A stretch of DNA of 36,184 nucleotides from Anaerolinea thermophila (GCA_020724505.1 DYGV01000024.1:1-36184); one strand, 5' to 3'; shown: positions 7,885 to 16,186, numbered from the stretch's first letter. The notes: generated from the letters alone by a model not told the origin. Numbers and translations are program-made.

Positions 7885-8637
7885 ATGGATGCACACGCCT
7901 GGCACACCCGCTTCAGTCAGCAAGCTAAATGGACAGCCAGTCTGCGCCAATACTTATTCGAACGCGTCGGGCTAAAAGAAGACGACCGAATTCTGGAAAT
8001 TGGCTGTGGCACCGGAGCAGTGCTTCATGTAATGATCCAGGAGACAAATTCCCGCCGGGTTTTTGGCCTGGACCTGGATTATACCTATCTATCACTCGCA
8101 GCGCACAATGCACCGCCCGCGCATCTGATCCAGGCAAATGCTCATGCCCTCCCCTTTCCCGATGGTTGCTTCGACATCGTATTCTGTCACTTTTTATTGC
8201 TATGGGTGAAAAATCCGCTGTTGACGGTGAAAGAGATGACTCGCATCACACGACAAGGAGGGTGGGTCCTGGCGCTCGCAGAGCCAGATTACGGCGGACG
8301 TATTGATTACCCCGAAGCACTGGCTGAGATCGGTCATATGCAAGAGGAAGCGTTGCGACAACAGGGCGCGGAAACGCGCCTCGGTCGTCGTCTGGCCGCG
8401 CTCTTCATTGCTGCAGAGCTGCACGAGATTGTGACCGGCGTGTTGGGCGGCGAGTGGGAGGTTCAACACGCCGCGGCAGATTGGCAACAAGAGTGGGAAG
8501 TGTTAGAAGACGACCTGCGCGGCTGGCTTACGCCAGATGAATTATCCACCTTGCGCGAGATAGATCGGAGCGCTCATGAAATCGGCGAGCGCATTCTTTA
8601 TGTCCCCACTTTTTACGCCATGGGGCGGAAAGACTGA
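7885..8637 (+). CDS. Class I SAM-dependent methyltransferase
   Basis: Encodes 250 residues with the Rossmann methyltransferase order: motif I ILEIGCGTGAVLHV, the acidic end of strand 2 (VFGLDLDYTYL), an AlPFPD-type loop (ANAHALPFPDGCFDIVF) and the post-III segment GGWVLALAEPDYGGR. This is the Methyltransf_11/UbiE-like group; the substrate cannot be read from the sequence. The start ATG at 7885 has no clear ribosome site, but an in-frame TGA at 7855 limits other choices. It is the last gene of the plus-strand run with the Cys-tail protein and radical SAM pair, 67 bases after the previous stop, and converges with the suf operon 11 bases later. By context it may methylate the modified tail or a cofactor; that is inference. 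Confidence 0.85.
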   Translation: MDAHAWHTRFSQQAKWTASLRQYLFERVGLKEDDRILEIGCGTGAVLHVMIQETNSRRVFGLDLDYTYLSLAAHNAPPAHLIQANAHALPFPDGCFDIVFCHFLLLWVKNPLLTVKEMTRITRQGGWVLALAEPDYGGRIDYPEALAEIGHMQEEALRQQGAETRLGRRLAALFIAAELHEIVTGVLGGEWEVQHAAADWQQEWEVLEDDLRGWLTPDELSTLREIDRSAHEIGERILYVPTFYAMGRKD

Positions 8638-8648
8638 GCCAGAGTAAC

Positions 8649-8999
8649 TCACTCCTCTAAAGGCAGGCCAATCTCAATCTGACCATCCACCACCCGAACA
8701 GGATAGGCAGGAATGTCTATCACCGCGGGCAAAGAAAGCACCTTTCCATTGCGAACATCAAACCGCGCCCCGTGACGCGGGCAAATGATCTCAAAGTCCT
8801 CCAACTCGCCGTCTCCCAACGGACCGTCATCATGGCTACATAGATCAGCGATAGCAAACAATTTTCCGGCGATATTAAAGATCACAATCGGTTGTCCGTC
8901 TATCTCCAGGAATAGACGCTCGCCAGGGGGGATATCTGCCGCCTGTCCAACTGGAATGTATTCAACTTTTGATGGCTCGATTTCCAGGTAATTGTACAT
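8649..8999 (-). CDS. Rieske-type 2Fe-2S ferredoxin
   Basis: Encodes 116 residues: a soluble single-domain Rieske protein of the NirD/dioxygenase-ferredoxin kind. The cluster sites are CSHDDGPLGDG (Cys-X-His) and CPRHGARFD (Cys-X2-His), spaced normally, with the GARFD end typical of the fold. No signal peptide or membrane segment is seen, so it is cytoplasmic. It is the last gene of the suf operon, 9 bases after sufU, with ggggggct before its ATG. Small Rieske ferredoxins are often found at this place in suf operons; an electron-donor role in cluster assembly is suggested by position but not established. Confidence 0.9.
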   Translation of the reverse strand: MYNYLEIEPSKVEYIPVGQAADIPPGERLFLEIDGQPIVIFNIAGKLFAIADLCSHDDGPLGDGELEDFEIICPRHGARFDVRNGKVLSLPAVIDIPAYPVRVVDGQIEIGLPLEE

Positions 9000-9008
9000 A
9001 GCCCCCCA

Positions 9009-9404
9009 TTACTCAACAAGATCGTCGCTGGCTTCGCCTAATCCATATACTCCGGCTTTGAGCACCTTGAGCGATAACAGCGCGCATTTCAAACGCACTG
9101 GCCCAAGCTCCAAGCCAAGCATGGATAGAACATCATCCTTAGATAGTGCCTTAACCTCATCCAGAGACTTTCCCACCACCGATTCCATCAAAAGATCCGC
9201 TGAAGCTTGAGAGATGGCGCAACCATGTCCATCAAAAGCAGCCTCTTGAACGACCCCGTCTTTATCTACACGAAGTTCAACGCGGATATGATCGCCGCAC
9301 AACGGGTTATCATCTTCAAATGCAATGTCATGAGGATTTAATGATCCTCGATATTGCGGATTTTTATAGCGGTCAATGATCAGTTCGCGATATAGGTCAT
9401 CCAT
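9009..9404 (-). CDS. sufU: SufU, Fe-S assembly zinc protein / sulfur acceptor
   Basis: Encodes 131 residues of the IscU/NifU-N fold in the SufU form. Three ligand cysteines are visible in their usual places: NPLCGDHIRVEL, FDGHGCAISQASADLLM and VRLKCALLSLKVL. The Asp in CGD supplies the fourth ligand. In Firmicutes SufU binds Zn and takes the persulfide sulfur from SufS by zinc-ligand swapping, delivering it to SufBCD; the same is expected here. The start ATG lies 5 bases after the sufS stop, so translation is coupled. The protein lacks the C-terminal domain of NifU and no IscS/IscA genes are seen in this window. Confidence 0.95.
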   Translation of the reverse strand: MDDLYRELIIDRYKNPQYRGSLNPHDIAFEDDNPLCGDHIRVELRVDKDGVVQEAAFDGHGCAISQASADLLMESVVGKSLDEVKALSKDDVLSMLGLELGPVRLKCALLSLKVLKAGVYGLGEASDDLVE

Positions 9405-9409
9405 GATTT

Positions 9410-10654
9410 TTATATGCCAAAGATGCGGCGCACCGTATATAACGATTCCGCCAATTTATCAACTTCTTCTTTTGTATTGTAGAGATAAAAGCTAGCCCGA
9501 GCGCTGGCTGGTATGCCATATTTTTCATGCAAGGGCATCGCGCAATGGTGGCCGGCGCGGATGGCGATCCCTTGTGTATCCAGGATTTGTGAGACATCAT
9601 GGGGGTGAATACCTACCAGCGTAAACGACGCGACCCCCCCCTTATGCTCCGCGGTAGGACCAAGCAACTTCACCCCTGGCACCTCCTCTAATCTCTCTAA
9701 AGCGTAGGCGATGATTTCTTGTTCATGCTCGGCAATGACATCCATCCCCACCGATTGAAGATAATCAATCGCTGCGCCTAATCCTACAGCCTCAGCAATT
9801 GCTGGCGTACCGGCCTCGAATTTATACGGAATTTCATTGGGGGCAAAGGAGCGTAAATAAACGCGTTTGATCATGTCTCCGCCACCTAAAAATGGCGGCA
9901 TCGCTTCTAAAAGTTCTTTGCGGCCATACAATACACCAATGCCGGTGGGACCGCACATTTTATGCGAGGAAAACGCCAGAAAATCAACGTCCAATGCCTG
10001 CACATCCACCGGAAAATGCGGCACTGATTGCGCCCCATCAATCAAGGCGATCGCGCCGGCTTGGTGCGCCAACTGAACCATTTCCGCTGCAGGGTTGATG
10101 GTTCCCAACACATTCGACATGTGGGTAAAAGCTACCAATTTGGGCTGCATTTCCAACAACGTTCGGTAAACGCCCAAATCCAGCAGACCATCTTCGCCCA
10201 CAGGGATGAATTCCAGCCGCACATGCTTTTCTGCGGCCAGAATCTGCCAAGGCACCAGGTTGGAGTGATGTTCCATCTCGGTCAATACAACCACATCGCC
10301 GGCTTCCAGGTTCGCCCGGCCCCAACTGTACGCCACCAGGTTGATCGCCTCGGTGGCGTTGCGGGTAAAAATAATCTGCCGCGCAGAAGGCGCGTGAATG
10401 AAACGCGCTGCTTTCTCTCTGGCAGCCTCGTACAGCGCAGTCGCCTCTTCTGCCAATACATGGATGCCGCGGTGAATATTGGCGTTGGACGAGTGATAGA
10501 AATCGTCCATTGCCTGAATCACCGCTTGTGGCTTTTGACTGGTGGCGGTCGAATCTAGATAAATCAGCGGAACCCCATCATGGACATGCCGTGAAAGGAT
10601 GGGGAAATCCGCCCGCACTCGAGCGACATCCAGCCGTTTAGTCTTCGTTATCAT
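9410..10654 (-). CDS. sufS: SufS cysteine desulfurase
   Basis: Encodes 414 residues, the normal length for a group II cysteine desulfurase. It releases sulfur from L-cysteine as an enzyme-bound persulfide and passes it to SufU. Visible features: N-terminal RADFPILSR and YLDSTATSQKP, the PLP pocket with HHSN and DGAQSVPHFPVDV, the Schiff-base lysine in SSHKMCGPTGIGVLYG, and the catalytic Cys in IRAGHHCAMPLHEK. The short active-site loop fits the SufS group that depends on SufU. The ATG overlaps the end of the preceding small gene by 17 bases, which ties the two translationally. Confidence 0.97.
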   Translation of the reverse strand: MITKTKRLDVARVRADFPILSRHVHDGVPLIYLDSTATSQKPQAVIQAMDDFYHSSNANIHRGIHVLAEEATALYEAAREKAARFIHAPSARQIIFTRNATEAINLVAYSWGRANLEAGDVVVLTEMEHHSNLVPWQILAAEKHVRLEFIPVGEDGLLDLGVYRTLLEMQPKLVAFTHMSNVLGTINPAAEMVQLAHQAGAIALIDGAQSVPHFPVDVQALDVDFLAFSSHKMCGPTGIGVLYGRKELLEAMPPFLGGGDMIKRVYLRSFAPNEIPYKFEAGTPAIAEAVGLGAAIDYLQSVGMDVIAEHEQEIIAYALERLEEVPGVKLLGPTAEHKGGVASFTLVGIHPHDVSQILDTQGIAIRAGHHCAMPLHEKYGIPASARASFYLYNTKEEVDKLAESLYTVRRIFGI

Positions 10655-10994
10655 CTTCGACGCTCACCACGGCTCTCGGCGCTCGCCCTTGCGGTTTGAT
10701 TTTCCGACGTCGGCGCACCGGCTTGCGAATATTCGGCGACGTCTTGGGACACCACAGCACATGATCAGGAACCATCCATCCATCCGTCAAATAGACATTA
10801 TCCTGGAATTGGACAGCAACCATCTTTTGATCCACTTGAACAACTGTCCCGATCAGCCAATCGCGAATGCGACCGCCATTGTCCTCGTGATCGCACAAGA
10901 CTTCCACATGATCACCAACGCGATAGATTTCTTCTCGATCTGGCGAAGAAGTGAAGTGTAGCCCTGACAACTTTACCTCCTGACTTTTATCCAT
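10638..10994 (-). CDS. Uncharacterised small protein inside the suf operon
   Basis: Encodes 118 residues from the ATG at 10994, or 110 from a TTG at 10970 that has the better ribosome site (aggaggtaaag directly before it); the TTG start looks more likely. The middle (YRVGDHVEVLCDHEDNGGRIRDWLIGTVVQVDQKMVAVQF) looks like a small SH3-like or KOW-like beta barrel. The end is strongly basic (RKPVRRRRKIKPQGRAPR) and then acidic (VEDDNED). No cysteine pattern for a metal site: the only two Cys are in LCDHED and LWCPK. It sits between sufD and sufS and overlaps sufS, so a link to Fe-S assembly or to control of this operon (RNA binding) is possible. I do not recognise the family. Confidence 0.7.
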   Translation of the reverse strand: MDKSQEVKLSGLHFTSSPDREEIYRVGDHVEVLCDHEDNGGRIRDWLIGTVVQVDQKMVAVQFQDNVYLTDGWMVPDHVLWCPKTSPNIRKPVRRRRKIKPQGRAPRAVVSVEDDNED

Positions 10995-11024
10995 CCAACT
11001 ATAGATAGAATATCTCTGGATGGA
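10990..11024 (-). promoter_or_regulatory. Inverted repeat at the start of the suf-operon small gene
   Basis: tccatcca (10990-10997) and tggatgga (11017-11024) form an 8-bp perfect stem with a 19-base loop. The ATG at 10994-10992 lies inside the stem. If the mRNA folds this way the ATG is hidden while the downstream TTG start with its aggagg site is free. A protein operator is the other reading. Confidence 0.4.
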
Positions 11025-11124
11025 AATTTTCTCTTTTTTTTCACAAATACCAATAGCGAGCCGACTGCTTACCGCCTCGCTGAATTTTCGGAGTCTATTC
11101 CTCCAGCCTCCTTGTGGTTTTTGT

Positions 11125-11166
11125 CGCCGGGCAATAATGAAGTAATTGCAAATTTATTGCCCGGCG
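11125..11166 (-). promoter_or_regulatory. Strong hairpin between sufD and the downstream suf genes
   Basis: cgccgggcaataa (11125-11137) pairs perfectly over 13 bp with ttattgcccggcg (11154-11166), 16-base loop. It starts 7 bases after the sufD stop. On the transcribed strand it is followed by acaaaaacc, not by a U tract, so it is not a standard terminator. It could partly attenuate transcription or protect the 3' end of a processed sufCBD message. The ~180-base gap has no other obvious feature apart from a weaker hairpin near 11056-11080. Confidence 0.5.
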
Positions 11167-11173
11167 GATCGGA

Positions 11174-12547
11174 TCAACCCATTTTATCCATAATCGCATC
11201 CTGGAAGCGCGTTCGCACGCCTTCAAAGGGGATGCGTTGCATAATCGGATCAAAAAATCCTTCAACGATTAATCGTTCTGCTTCACGGTAGGGAATGCCC
11301 CGGCTGCGCAGATAGAACACCTGATCAGCATCTATTTTACCAACCGTTGCTCCATGTGTACAGCGTACATCGTCTGCCATAATCTCCAGACCCGGAATCG
11401 AGTCGGCGCGCGCCTGTTTACTGAGCACCAAATTGCGATTGGCCTGATACCCATCGGTTTTCTGGGCACCCGGTGCAACATAGATCATCCCTTGCCACAC
11501 CGAACGACTCTTATCGCGCAACGCGCCTTTGAATAGCAGATCACTGGTGGTGTGCGGCGCCAGGTGGTTCTGTTGAGTGTCATGATCTAGATGCTGAACG
11601 CCATCCGTGAAGTAGAAACCCGACATCCTACCTGAAGCTCCCTGACCAGCAAGGTCGAGTTCGGAGAAGTTTTTAGTCAGATGACTACCAATCGCGCCAA
11701 AGATCCAATCCAGGTTTGCCTCGCGTTCGACGCGCACTCGCTCGTGGCTGAAATTCCACACATGTTCGCCCCAGGATTGAAGTTCTACAAAACGGAAATT
11801 GGCACCTTCATCCACCAGTATTTCAACAATACCGGCGTGAAACGCCTGTCCATCTGCCTCAGTGTGAGAGGCGGATTCATGAACATACGTCAAGGATGCG
11901 CCACGATCCACCCAAACCAGGATATGATCTATATACGCGAGATTCACCCCTGCTCCCCAGAGGATGCTATGCAAAGGCTTTTCAACCTGCACACCAGGTG
12001 GAATGTAAATAAACACGCCCGTTTGGGCTAGCGCGCCGGCCAGCGCAGCAAATTTGCCTTCCTCCGGATGCACGATCTGCCCCAGGACATGCTCCACCAA
12101 ATGGGGATACTCATGCTCCGCGGTGCGCAAATCGGTAAAGATGACACCTTTTTGCCGCAGCGAGTCATCTAACTCAACACGTGCCCCATGGGCAGTGATG
12201 ACAATCTGCCCACCATGCGCCTCGCCAGCCAAAGGGCGCAACAAATTCTCCGGTGGCTCCGGCAAACGCAATCGCTCCAGATCCACCTGCGAAGGCAAGC
12301 GAAACACGCCGCTGTTCATACCACGCAAATCGGTGCGTCGCCAGGGTTCATCGTTGGTCGTGGGCATGGGCAAACGCTCGAACAGTACCCAGGCGCGCAG
12401 ACGATATGAGCGGATGGCCTCTGCGATGTTATCATCAGCCAGCCCACGTACCAAATCCGAAGTAAAGCTAAATTCTTGTGCAATCGCTGCCTGGCGGCCA
12501 TCTCCGCCGCGGGAGCGAGAGATTACAACTCTTTCTCGTTCAACCAT
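11174..12547 (-). CDS. sufD: SufD, Fe-S scaffold subunit
   Basis: Encodes 457 residues. The N-terminal helical part has MPTTNDEPWRRTDLRGM, as in SufD proteins, and the core is the SufB/SufD beta-helix. The C-terminal region has the conserved CTHGATVGKIDADQVFYLRSRGIP stretch, followed by EAERLIVEGFFDPIMQRIP. SufD pairs with SufB on the SufC ATPase to build Fe-S clusters in the cytoplasm. The ATG is preceded by gaggttataca and lies 32 bases after sufB ends. At 457 residues it is a little longer than E. coli SufD. Confidence 0.95.
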   Translation of the reverse strand: MVERERVVISRSRGGDGRQAAIAQEFSFTSDLVRGLADDNIAEAIRSYRLRAWVLFERLPMPTTNDEPWRRTDLRGMNSGVFRLPSQVDLERLRLPEPPENLLRPLAGEAHGGQIVITAHGARVELDDSLRQKGVIFTDLRTAEHEYPHLVEHVLGQIVHPEEGKFAALAGALAQTGVFIYIPPGVQVEKPLHSILWGAGVNLAYIDHILVWVDRGASLTYVHESASHTEADGQAFHAGIVEILVDEGANFRFVELQSWGEHVWNFSHERVRVEREANLDWIFGAIGSHLTKNFSELDLAGQGASGRMSGFYFTDGVQHLDHDTQQNHLAPHTTSDLLFKGALRDKSRSVWQGMIYVAPGAQKTDGYQANRNLVLSKQARADSIPGLEIMADDVRCTHGATVGKIDADQVFYLRSRGIPYREAERLIVEGFFDPIMQRIPFEGVRTRFQDAIMDKMG

Positions 12548-12579
12548 TGTATAACCTCGATGAATGCGCTTTCGTCGCC

Positions 12580-13986
12580 TTAACCGATGGAGCCTTCCAT
12601 TTGAAGCTGGATCAGCCGATTCATTTCGATGGCATATTCCATCGGCAATTCTTTGACCAACGGCTCGATGAAACCAGAAACCACCATGGTCGTGGCCTCT
12701 TCTTCGCTCAAACCACGGCTCATCAAATAAAACAACTGTTCCTCGCCGACCTTTGAGACAGAGGCTTCGTGACCCACGGTGACATCGTCCTCATCAATCT
12801 CAATGTATGGGTACGTATCCGAGCGCGCCTGGCTATCCAACAAAAGCGCATCACAAACCACATTCGATTTAACGTCCGTCGCGCCTTTGTATACTTTGAG
12901 CAAGCCACGATAAGAAGCTCGTCCGCTTCCCTTGCTGATGGACTTGGAAGTGATCTTGCTGCTGGTATGCGGTGCAAAATGCAATACTTTGCCTCCTGCG
13001 TCTTGATGTTGACCTGGGCCGGCAAAAGCCATGGATAGGATTTCGCCGTGCGCTCCAGGCCCTAACAAATAGCAGGACGGATATTTCATCGTCAGCTTCG
13101 AACCGAGGTTAGCGTCCACCCATTCCATGGTGGCGCCTTCATGCACCAGCGCCCGCTGAGTAACCAGGTTGTATACATTTACCGACCAATTCTGGATCGT
13201 GGTGTAGCGCACCCGGGCGTTTTTCTTCACCACAATCTCGATCACGCCGGAATGGAACGAATCGGTTGAGTAGATGGGCGCGGTGCAACCTTCAACATAG
13301 TGAATCTGCGCCCCTTCGTCGGCAATGATCAGCGTTCGCTCAAACTGACCAATATTGGCGACATTCAAACGGAAATATGCCTGAAGAGGCAGGTCAATTT
13401 TCACACCCGGCGGCACGTAGATGAAGGAGCCACCCGACCAAACCGCGCTGTTCAGAGCTGCAAATTTGTTATCCTCGATCGGGATGACTGTGCCAAAATA
13501 TTCGCGGAACAGATCTGGGTGCTGACGCAGCCCATCTTCGATGCTGACAAATATGACGCCTTGTTTTTCTAAATGTTCCTGAACGCGGTGGTACACCATC
13601 TCAGATTCGTATTGCGCGCCCACGCCAGCCAGAAACTTACGCTCAGCCTCCGGAATGCCCAACCGATCGAAGGTGTTTTTGATCGTCTCAGGGACGTCAT
13701 CCCATGAACGGCCTTCGCTCTCAGCCGGCTTCACATAATAATAGATGTCATCCAGATTCAGGTTGGACAAATCGCCGCCCCATGTAGGCATCGGGCGTTT
13801 CATGAAATGATCTAGCGCTTTCAGGCGAAATTCCAGCATCCATTTTGGTTCGCCTTTCATCGCAGAAATTTGCTCTACGATTTCCCGATCCAGACCTTTG
13901 CGCGACTTAAAAACGTAAGTCTCTGGATCTCTGAACCCATATTTATAATCACCAATACCTTCTAAGATCTGCGCATCACTTGCCAT
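12580..13986 (-). CDS. sufB: SufB, Fe-S scaffold subunit
   Basis: Encodes 468 residues. It starts with [21 protein letters not shown], the standard SufB beginning, has [19 protein letters not shown], and a core with [19 protein letters not shown] and [18 protein letters not shown] (conserved Cys). The end [20 protein letters not shown] and [14 protein letters not shown] matches SufB closely. SufB is the site of cluster assembly in the SufBC2D complex. A strong ribosome site (ggaggtactca) precedes the ATG, 64 bases after sufC. Confidence 0.98.
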   Translation of the reverse strand: MASDAQILEGIGDYKYGFRDPETYVFKSRKGLDREIVEQISAMKGEPKWMLEFRLKALDHFMKRPMPTWGGDLSNLNLDDIYYYVKPAESEGRSWDDVPETIKNTFDRLGIPEAERKFLAGVGAQYESEMVYHRVQEHLEKQGVIFVSIEDGLRQHPDLFREYFGTVIPIEDNKFAALNSAVWSGGSFIYVPPGVKIDLPLQAYFRLNVANIGQFERTLIIADEGAQIHYVEGCTAPIYSTDSFHSGVIEIVVKKNARVRYTTIQNWSVNVYNLVTQRALVHEGATMEWVDANLGSKLTMKYPSCYLLGPGAHGEILSMAFAGPGQHQDAGGKVLHFAPHTSSKITSKSISKGSGRASYRGLLKVYKGATDVKSNVVCDALLLDSQARSDTYPYIEIDEDDVTVGHEASVSKVGEEQLFYLMSRGLSEEEATTMVVSGFIEPLVKELPMEYAIEMNRLIQLQMEGSIG

Positions 13987-14050
13987 TGAGTACCTCCAGC
14001 AAACATCCGCAGTTCAACTTCTCTTTTGGAGAAGAAACGGCGGAGTGAAC

Positions 14051-14827
14051 CTAACCATTCATCGCCTCTGCGCTTTTCTCGCGCAACCAATCATATCCAT
14101 GCTCTTCCAAATGAAGAGCCAGTTCAGCGCCACCCGATTCCACGATTCGCCCATCTAACATGATATGCACAAAATCGGGCTTGATGTAGTTCAAGATGCG
14201 TTGATAATGGGTGATCACTAATACTCCCAAATCTGGGCCGCGCAGAGTATTCACGCCTTCAGAAACGATGCGTAAGGCATCAATATCCAACCCGGAGTCG
14301 GTTTCGTCCATGATCGCGATTTCGGGGCGCAATACAGCCATCTGCAACACCTCAGCGCGTTTCTTCTCCCCGCCAGAGAACCCCTCGTTTAGATAACGGC
14401 TGGCAAAGGTGTGATCCATCTTCAACAGGTCCATGGTCTCCTTGAGCATCCGGCGAAATTCAGGCACTGGTATGCCTTTATCCTCAGGGTTAATCGCTCG
14501 CCGTTTGGCGTTAATCGCCGAGCGCAAGAAGTTAGCCACCGAAACTCCCGGAATTGCCACCGGGTATTGAAAAGCCAGGAACAGCCCCAGATGAGCGCGC
14601 TCGTCCGGTTCCAATTCCAAGATGTTTTTACCTTTGAACCAAACCTCACCTTCGGTCACCTCATAGTTTGGGTGACCCATCAAAGTGTACGCCAGTGTGG
14701 ACTTTCCCGTGCCGTTTGGTCCCATCAAGGCATGCACCTCGCCCTGACGTACAATTAAGTTCACCCCTTTCAATATTTCGCGCCCTTCAACGCTTACATG
14801 CAAGTTGCGAATATCAAGCTCTGACAT
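14051..14827 (-). CDS. sufC: SufC, ATPase of the Fe-S assembly complex
   Basis: Encodes 258 residues, an ABC-type ATPase that is cytoplasmic and not a transporter. Walker A is GPNGTGKST, the Q-loop region is [14 protein letters not shown], the ABC signature is [15 protein letters not shown], and Walker B is [17 protein letters not shown], all in SufC form (the ETDSGLD wording is specific to SufC). ATP-driven dimerisation opens the SufB-SufD core during cluster building. It is the first gene of the operon, with aggag before its ATG and a well-formed promoter/operator 70-130 bases upstream. It ends with TAG. Confidence 0.98.
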   Translation of the reverse strand: MSELDIRNLHVSVEGREILKGVNLIVRQGEVHALMGPNGTGKSTLAYTLMGHPNYEVTEGEVWFKGKNILELEPDERAHLGLFLAFQYPVAIPGVSVANFLRSAINAKRRAINPEDKGIPVPEFRRMLKETMDLLKMDHTFASRYLNEGFSGGEKKRAEVLQMAVLRPEIAIMDETDSGLDIDALRIVSEGVNTLRGPDLGVLVITHYQRILNYIKPDFVHIMLDGRIVESGGAELALHLEEHGYDWLREKSAEAMNG

Positions 14828-14853
14828 GAAATAAACTCCTCGCGTTCGAAATC

Positions 14854-14869
14854 ACAGGTTTAAACCTGT
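14854..14869. promoter_or_regulatory. Perfect 16-bp palindrome in the sufC leader
   Basis: acaggttt-aaacctgt is a perfect palindrome within the transcribed leader, 27 bases before the sufC ATG and downstream of its -10 box. A repressor could block elongation here. It is distinct in sequence from the AT-rich palindrome between the two promoters. Confidence 0.4.
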
Positions 14870-14897
14870 CTGATTTGCCCAGATTTTAGTCGTCTGC

Positions 14898-14926
14898 ATT
14901 ATAACAGAGGCAGACCCCCAAGTCAA
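14898..14926 (-). promoter_or_regulatory. suf operon promoter
   Basis: On the minus strand: TTGACT (14926-14921), a 17-base spacer, TATAAT (14903-14898). This is close to the sigma70 consensus and points into sufC. Its -35 box is part of the central palindrome shared with the sufR promoter. Confidence 0.75.
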
Positions 14927-14958
14927 TAATATTTAGGATAATAATCTTAAATATTGAC
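14922..14958. promoter_or_regulatory. Shared operator palindrome between sufC and sufR
   Basis: Outer arms gtcaata (14922-14928) and tattgac (14952-14958) enclose inner arms atatttaggat (14929-14939) and atcttaaatat (14944-14954), 10 of 11 paired. The outer arms contain both -35 boxes, so one bound dimer would shut both promoters. The obvious candidate ligand is the adjacent SufR-type protein. The sequence is not the CAAC-N6-GTTG element I recall for cyanobacterial SufR. Confidence 0.6.
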
Positions 14959-14982
14959 AAAATTCTAAGGATATGCTATACT
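14954..14982 (+). promoter_or_regulatory. sufR promoter
   Basis: TTGACA (14954-14959), a 17-base spacer and TATACT (14977-14982), near consensus and pointing into sufR. The -35 box overlaps the right arm of the palindrome, which predicts autoregulation. Confidence 0.75.
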
Positions 14983-15002
14983 CAGCAACGTCAGGGAGTA
15001 GG

Positions 15003-15695
15003 ATGATGTTTGCAGAACTGGAAGCCAAAAACACTCGAGACCGCGTCCTTCAGACGTTACTGGTGCGCGAGCGATGCACAATCAATGAGCTTGCAGAGGC
15101 GGTTGAGATTAATCCGATTTCCGTGCGCCATCACATCGCTAAGCTGGAAGCGGATGGGTTAGTAAGCTCTGAAGAAGAAAGGCACGGCGTTGGCCGTCCA
15201 CGACGCTTGTATTTTCTCACCGAAAAGGGGCGAGAACAATTCCCCACGCGGTATATACGGCTTACCGTTCGCTTGTTGGAACAACTCAAAGACATTTTAC
15301 CCGCCCCGGTCATCAACCGTCTTTTCACCCAAATGGCAGAAGAGATGGCGTCCGATTATCGCAATGAAGCAGAAGGCTTAACACCCGAGGCTCGCCTGGA
15401 TTTGGTGCGCCAGCTACTCACCTCTGAAGGTTTCAACGTAGAGGTAGTTAAGGAAGGTGACGCTTATTTGATTCGCGAATCCAACTGCCCATATTATCAT
15501 GTGGGGCAGAATCATCCGGAAGTTTGCTCCGTTGACCAAACGCTGATCTCAACGATTTTGGATGTGCCGGCGCAGAAAATTCAGTGTCTGTTACACGGTG
15601 ATACCCATTGCACTTATGTCATTCCTGTAAACCTGATCGCCTCTACAGATATTCAGACCATCGAATCCGATTTACCTGATAAGACTCGATTGTGA
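15003..15695 (+). CDS. sufR: SufR-like Fe-S sensing transcriptional repressor
   Basis: Encodes 230 residues from the ATG at 15003 (gggagtagg just before it; an upstream ATG at 14973 overlaps the -10 box and is discarded). Residues ~1-70 are a winged helix: INELAEAVEINPISVRHHIAKLEADGLV and the wing GVGRPRRLYFLTEKG. The C-terminal part has four cysteines placed to bind an Fe-S cluster: NCPYYHVGQNHPEVCSVD (CX12C), then CLLHGDTHC. This matches SufR, which represses suf genes while its own cluster is intact. It is divergent from sufC with a shared palindrome and is followed by a SufT-like gene. The spacing of the last two Cys differs from what I recall for cyanobacterial SufR, so the symbol is tentative. 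Confidence 0.8.
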   Translation: MMFAELEAKNTRDRVLQTLLVRERCTINELAEAVEINPISVRHHIAKLEADGLVSSEEERHGVGRPRRLYFLTEKGREQFPTRYIRLTVRLLEQLKDILPAPVINRLFTQMAEEMASDYRNEAEGLTPEARLDLVRQLLTSEGFNVEVVKEGDAYLIRESNCPYYHVGQNHPEVCSVDQTLISTILDVPAQKIQCLLHGDTHCTYVIPVNLIASTDIQTIESDLPDKTRL

Positions 15696-15730
15696 TGGGT
15701 GTCCCAATCAATACAACTTAGGAGTATCAA

Positions 15731-16081
15731 ATGAGCCAGGAAAATTCCACAAACAACCGACCCGTTTGGGACATTGAAAATTCACATCCCGAATTGGTTG
15801 ATCATGTAAAAACCAAACTGCGCGAGGTTGTGGATCCGGAAATTGGCCTGGATATTATTGCATTAGGACTTGTTCGTAATATCCGCATCGAAGATGACAA
15901 CGCCAATCTCTATATGATCCTCACTACACCCTTCTGTCCCTACGGCCCCGCAATGATTGAGATGACGCGCAAGAAAGCCGAAGAGGCGCTCGAACGCCCG
16001 GTAAGCATTGAGTTAGGCATGGAAATGTGGGACTTTTCCATGATGGAAGAAGGCGCCATGCCCGAATGGGGAATGTGGTAA
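15731..16081 (+). CDS. SufT-like DUF59/MIP18 family Fe-S protein
   Basis: Encodes 116 residues: the MIP18/DUF59 domain found in SufT and PaaD. Visible marks are LREVVDPEIGLDIIALGLV and the conserved Cys in LTTPFCPYGPAMIEM, ending with an acidic/Met-Trp tail (MPEWGMW). Such proteins help mature or deliver Fe-S clusters. It lies 35 bases after sufR with taggag before its ATG and is followed by a strong terminator, so sufR and this gene form a two-gene unit. The name sufT is avoided because the classical SufT N-terminal part is not seen. Confidence 0.88.
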   Translation: MSQENSTNNRPVWDIENSHPELVDHVKTKLREVVDPEIGLDIIALGLVRNIRIEDDNANLYMILTTPFCPYGPAMIEMTRKKAEEALERPVSIELGMEMWDFSMMEEGAMPEWGMW

Positions 16082-16122
16082 TACCCTAAAGATGCTTTGT
16101 CATCGAATCTGCCCATCAATTG

Positions 16123-16147
16123 ACCTCCCGGTTTGGGAGGTTTTTTT
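16123..16147 (+). terminator. Intrinsic terminator of the sufR unit
   Basis: acctccc (16123-16129), loop ggttt, gggaggt (16135-16141), then a run of T: a textbook factor-independent terminator 42 bases after the DUF59 stop. Confidence 0.95.
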
Positions 16148-16157
16148 ATTTTAATGC

Positions 16158-16186
16158 TTGACATGCGCGCAATTATCCTGTAATAT
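16158..16186 (+). promoter_or_regulatory. Promoter of the padR-exosortase operon
   Basis: TTGACA (16158-16163), a 17-base spacer and TAATAT (16181-16186), about 44 bases before the PadR start codon. Confidence 0.75.

Noticed and set aside
7818-7928. Readthrough extension of the degenerate radical SAM gene containing CPHGC
   Set aside because: The 36 codons do not align convincingly with the SPASM end of the paralogue and overlap the methyltransferase start. A +1 frame gives another Cys-containing tail, so neither is persuasive.
8600-8650. Terminator between the methyltransferase and the Rieske gene
   Set aside because: The converging genes are 11 bases apart and no stem with a U tract was found.
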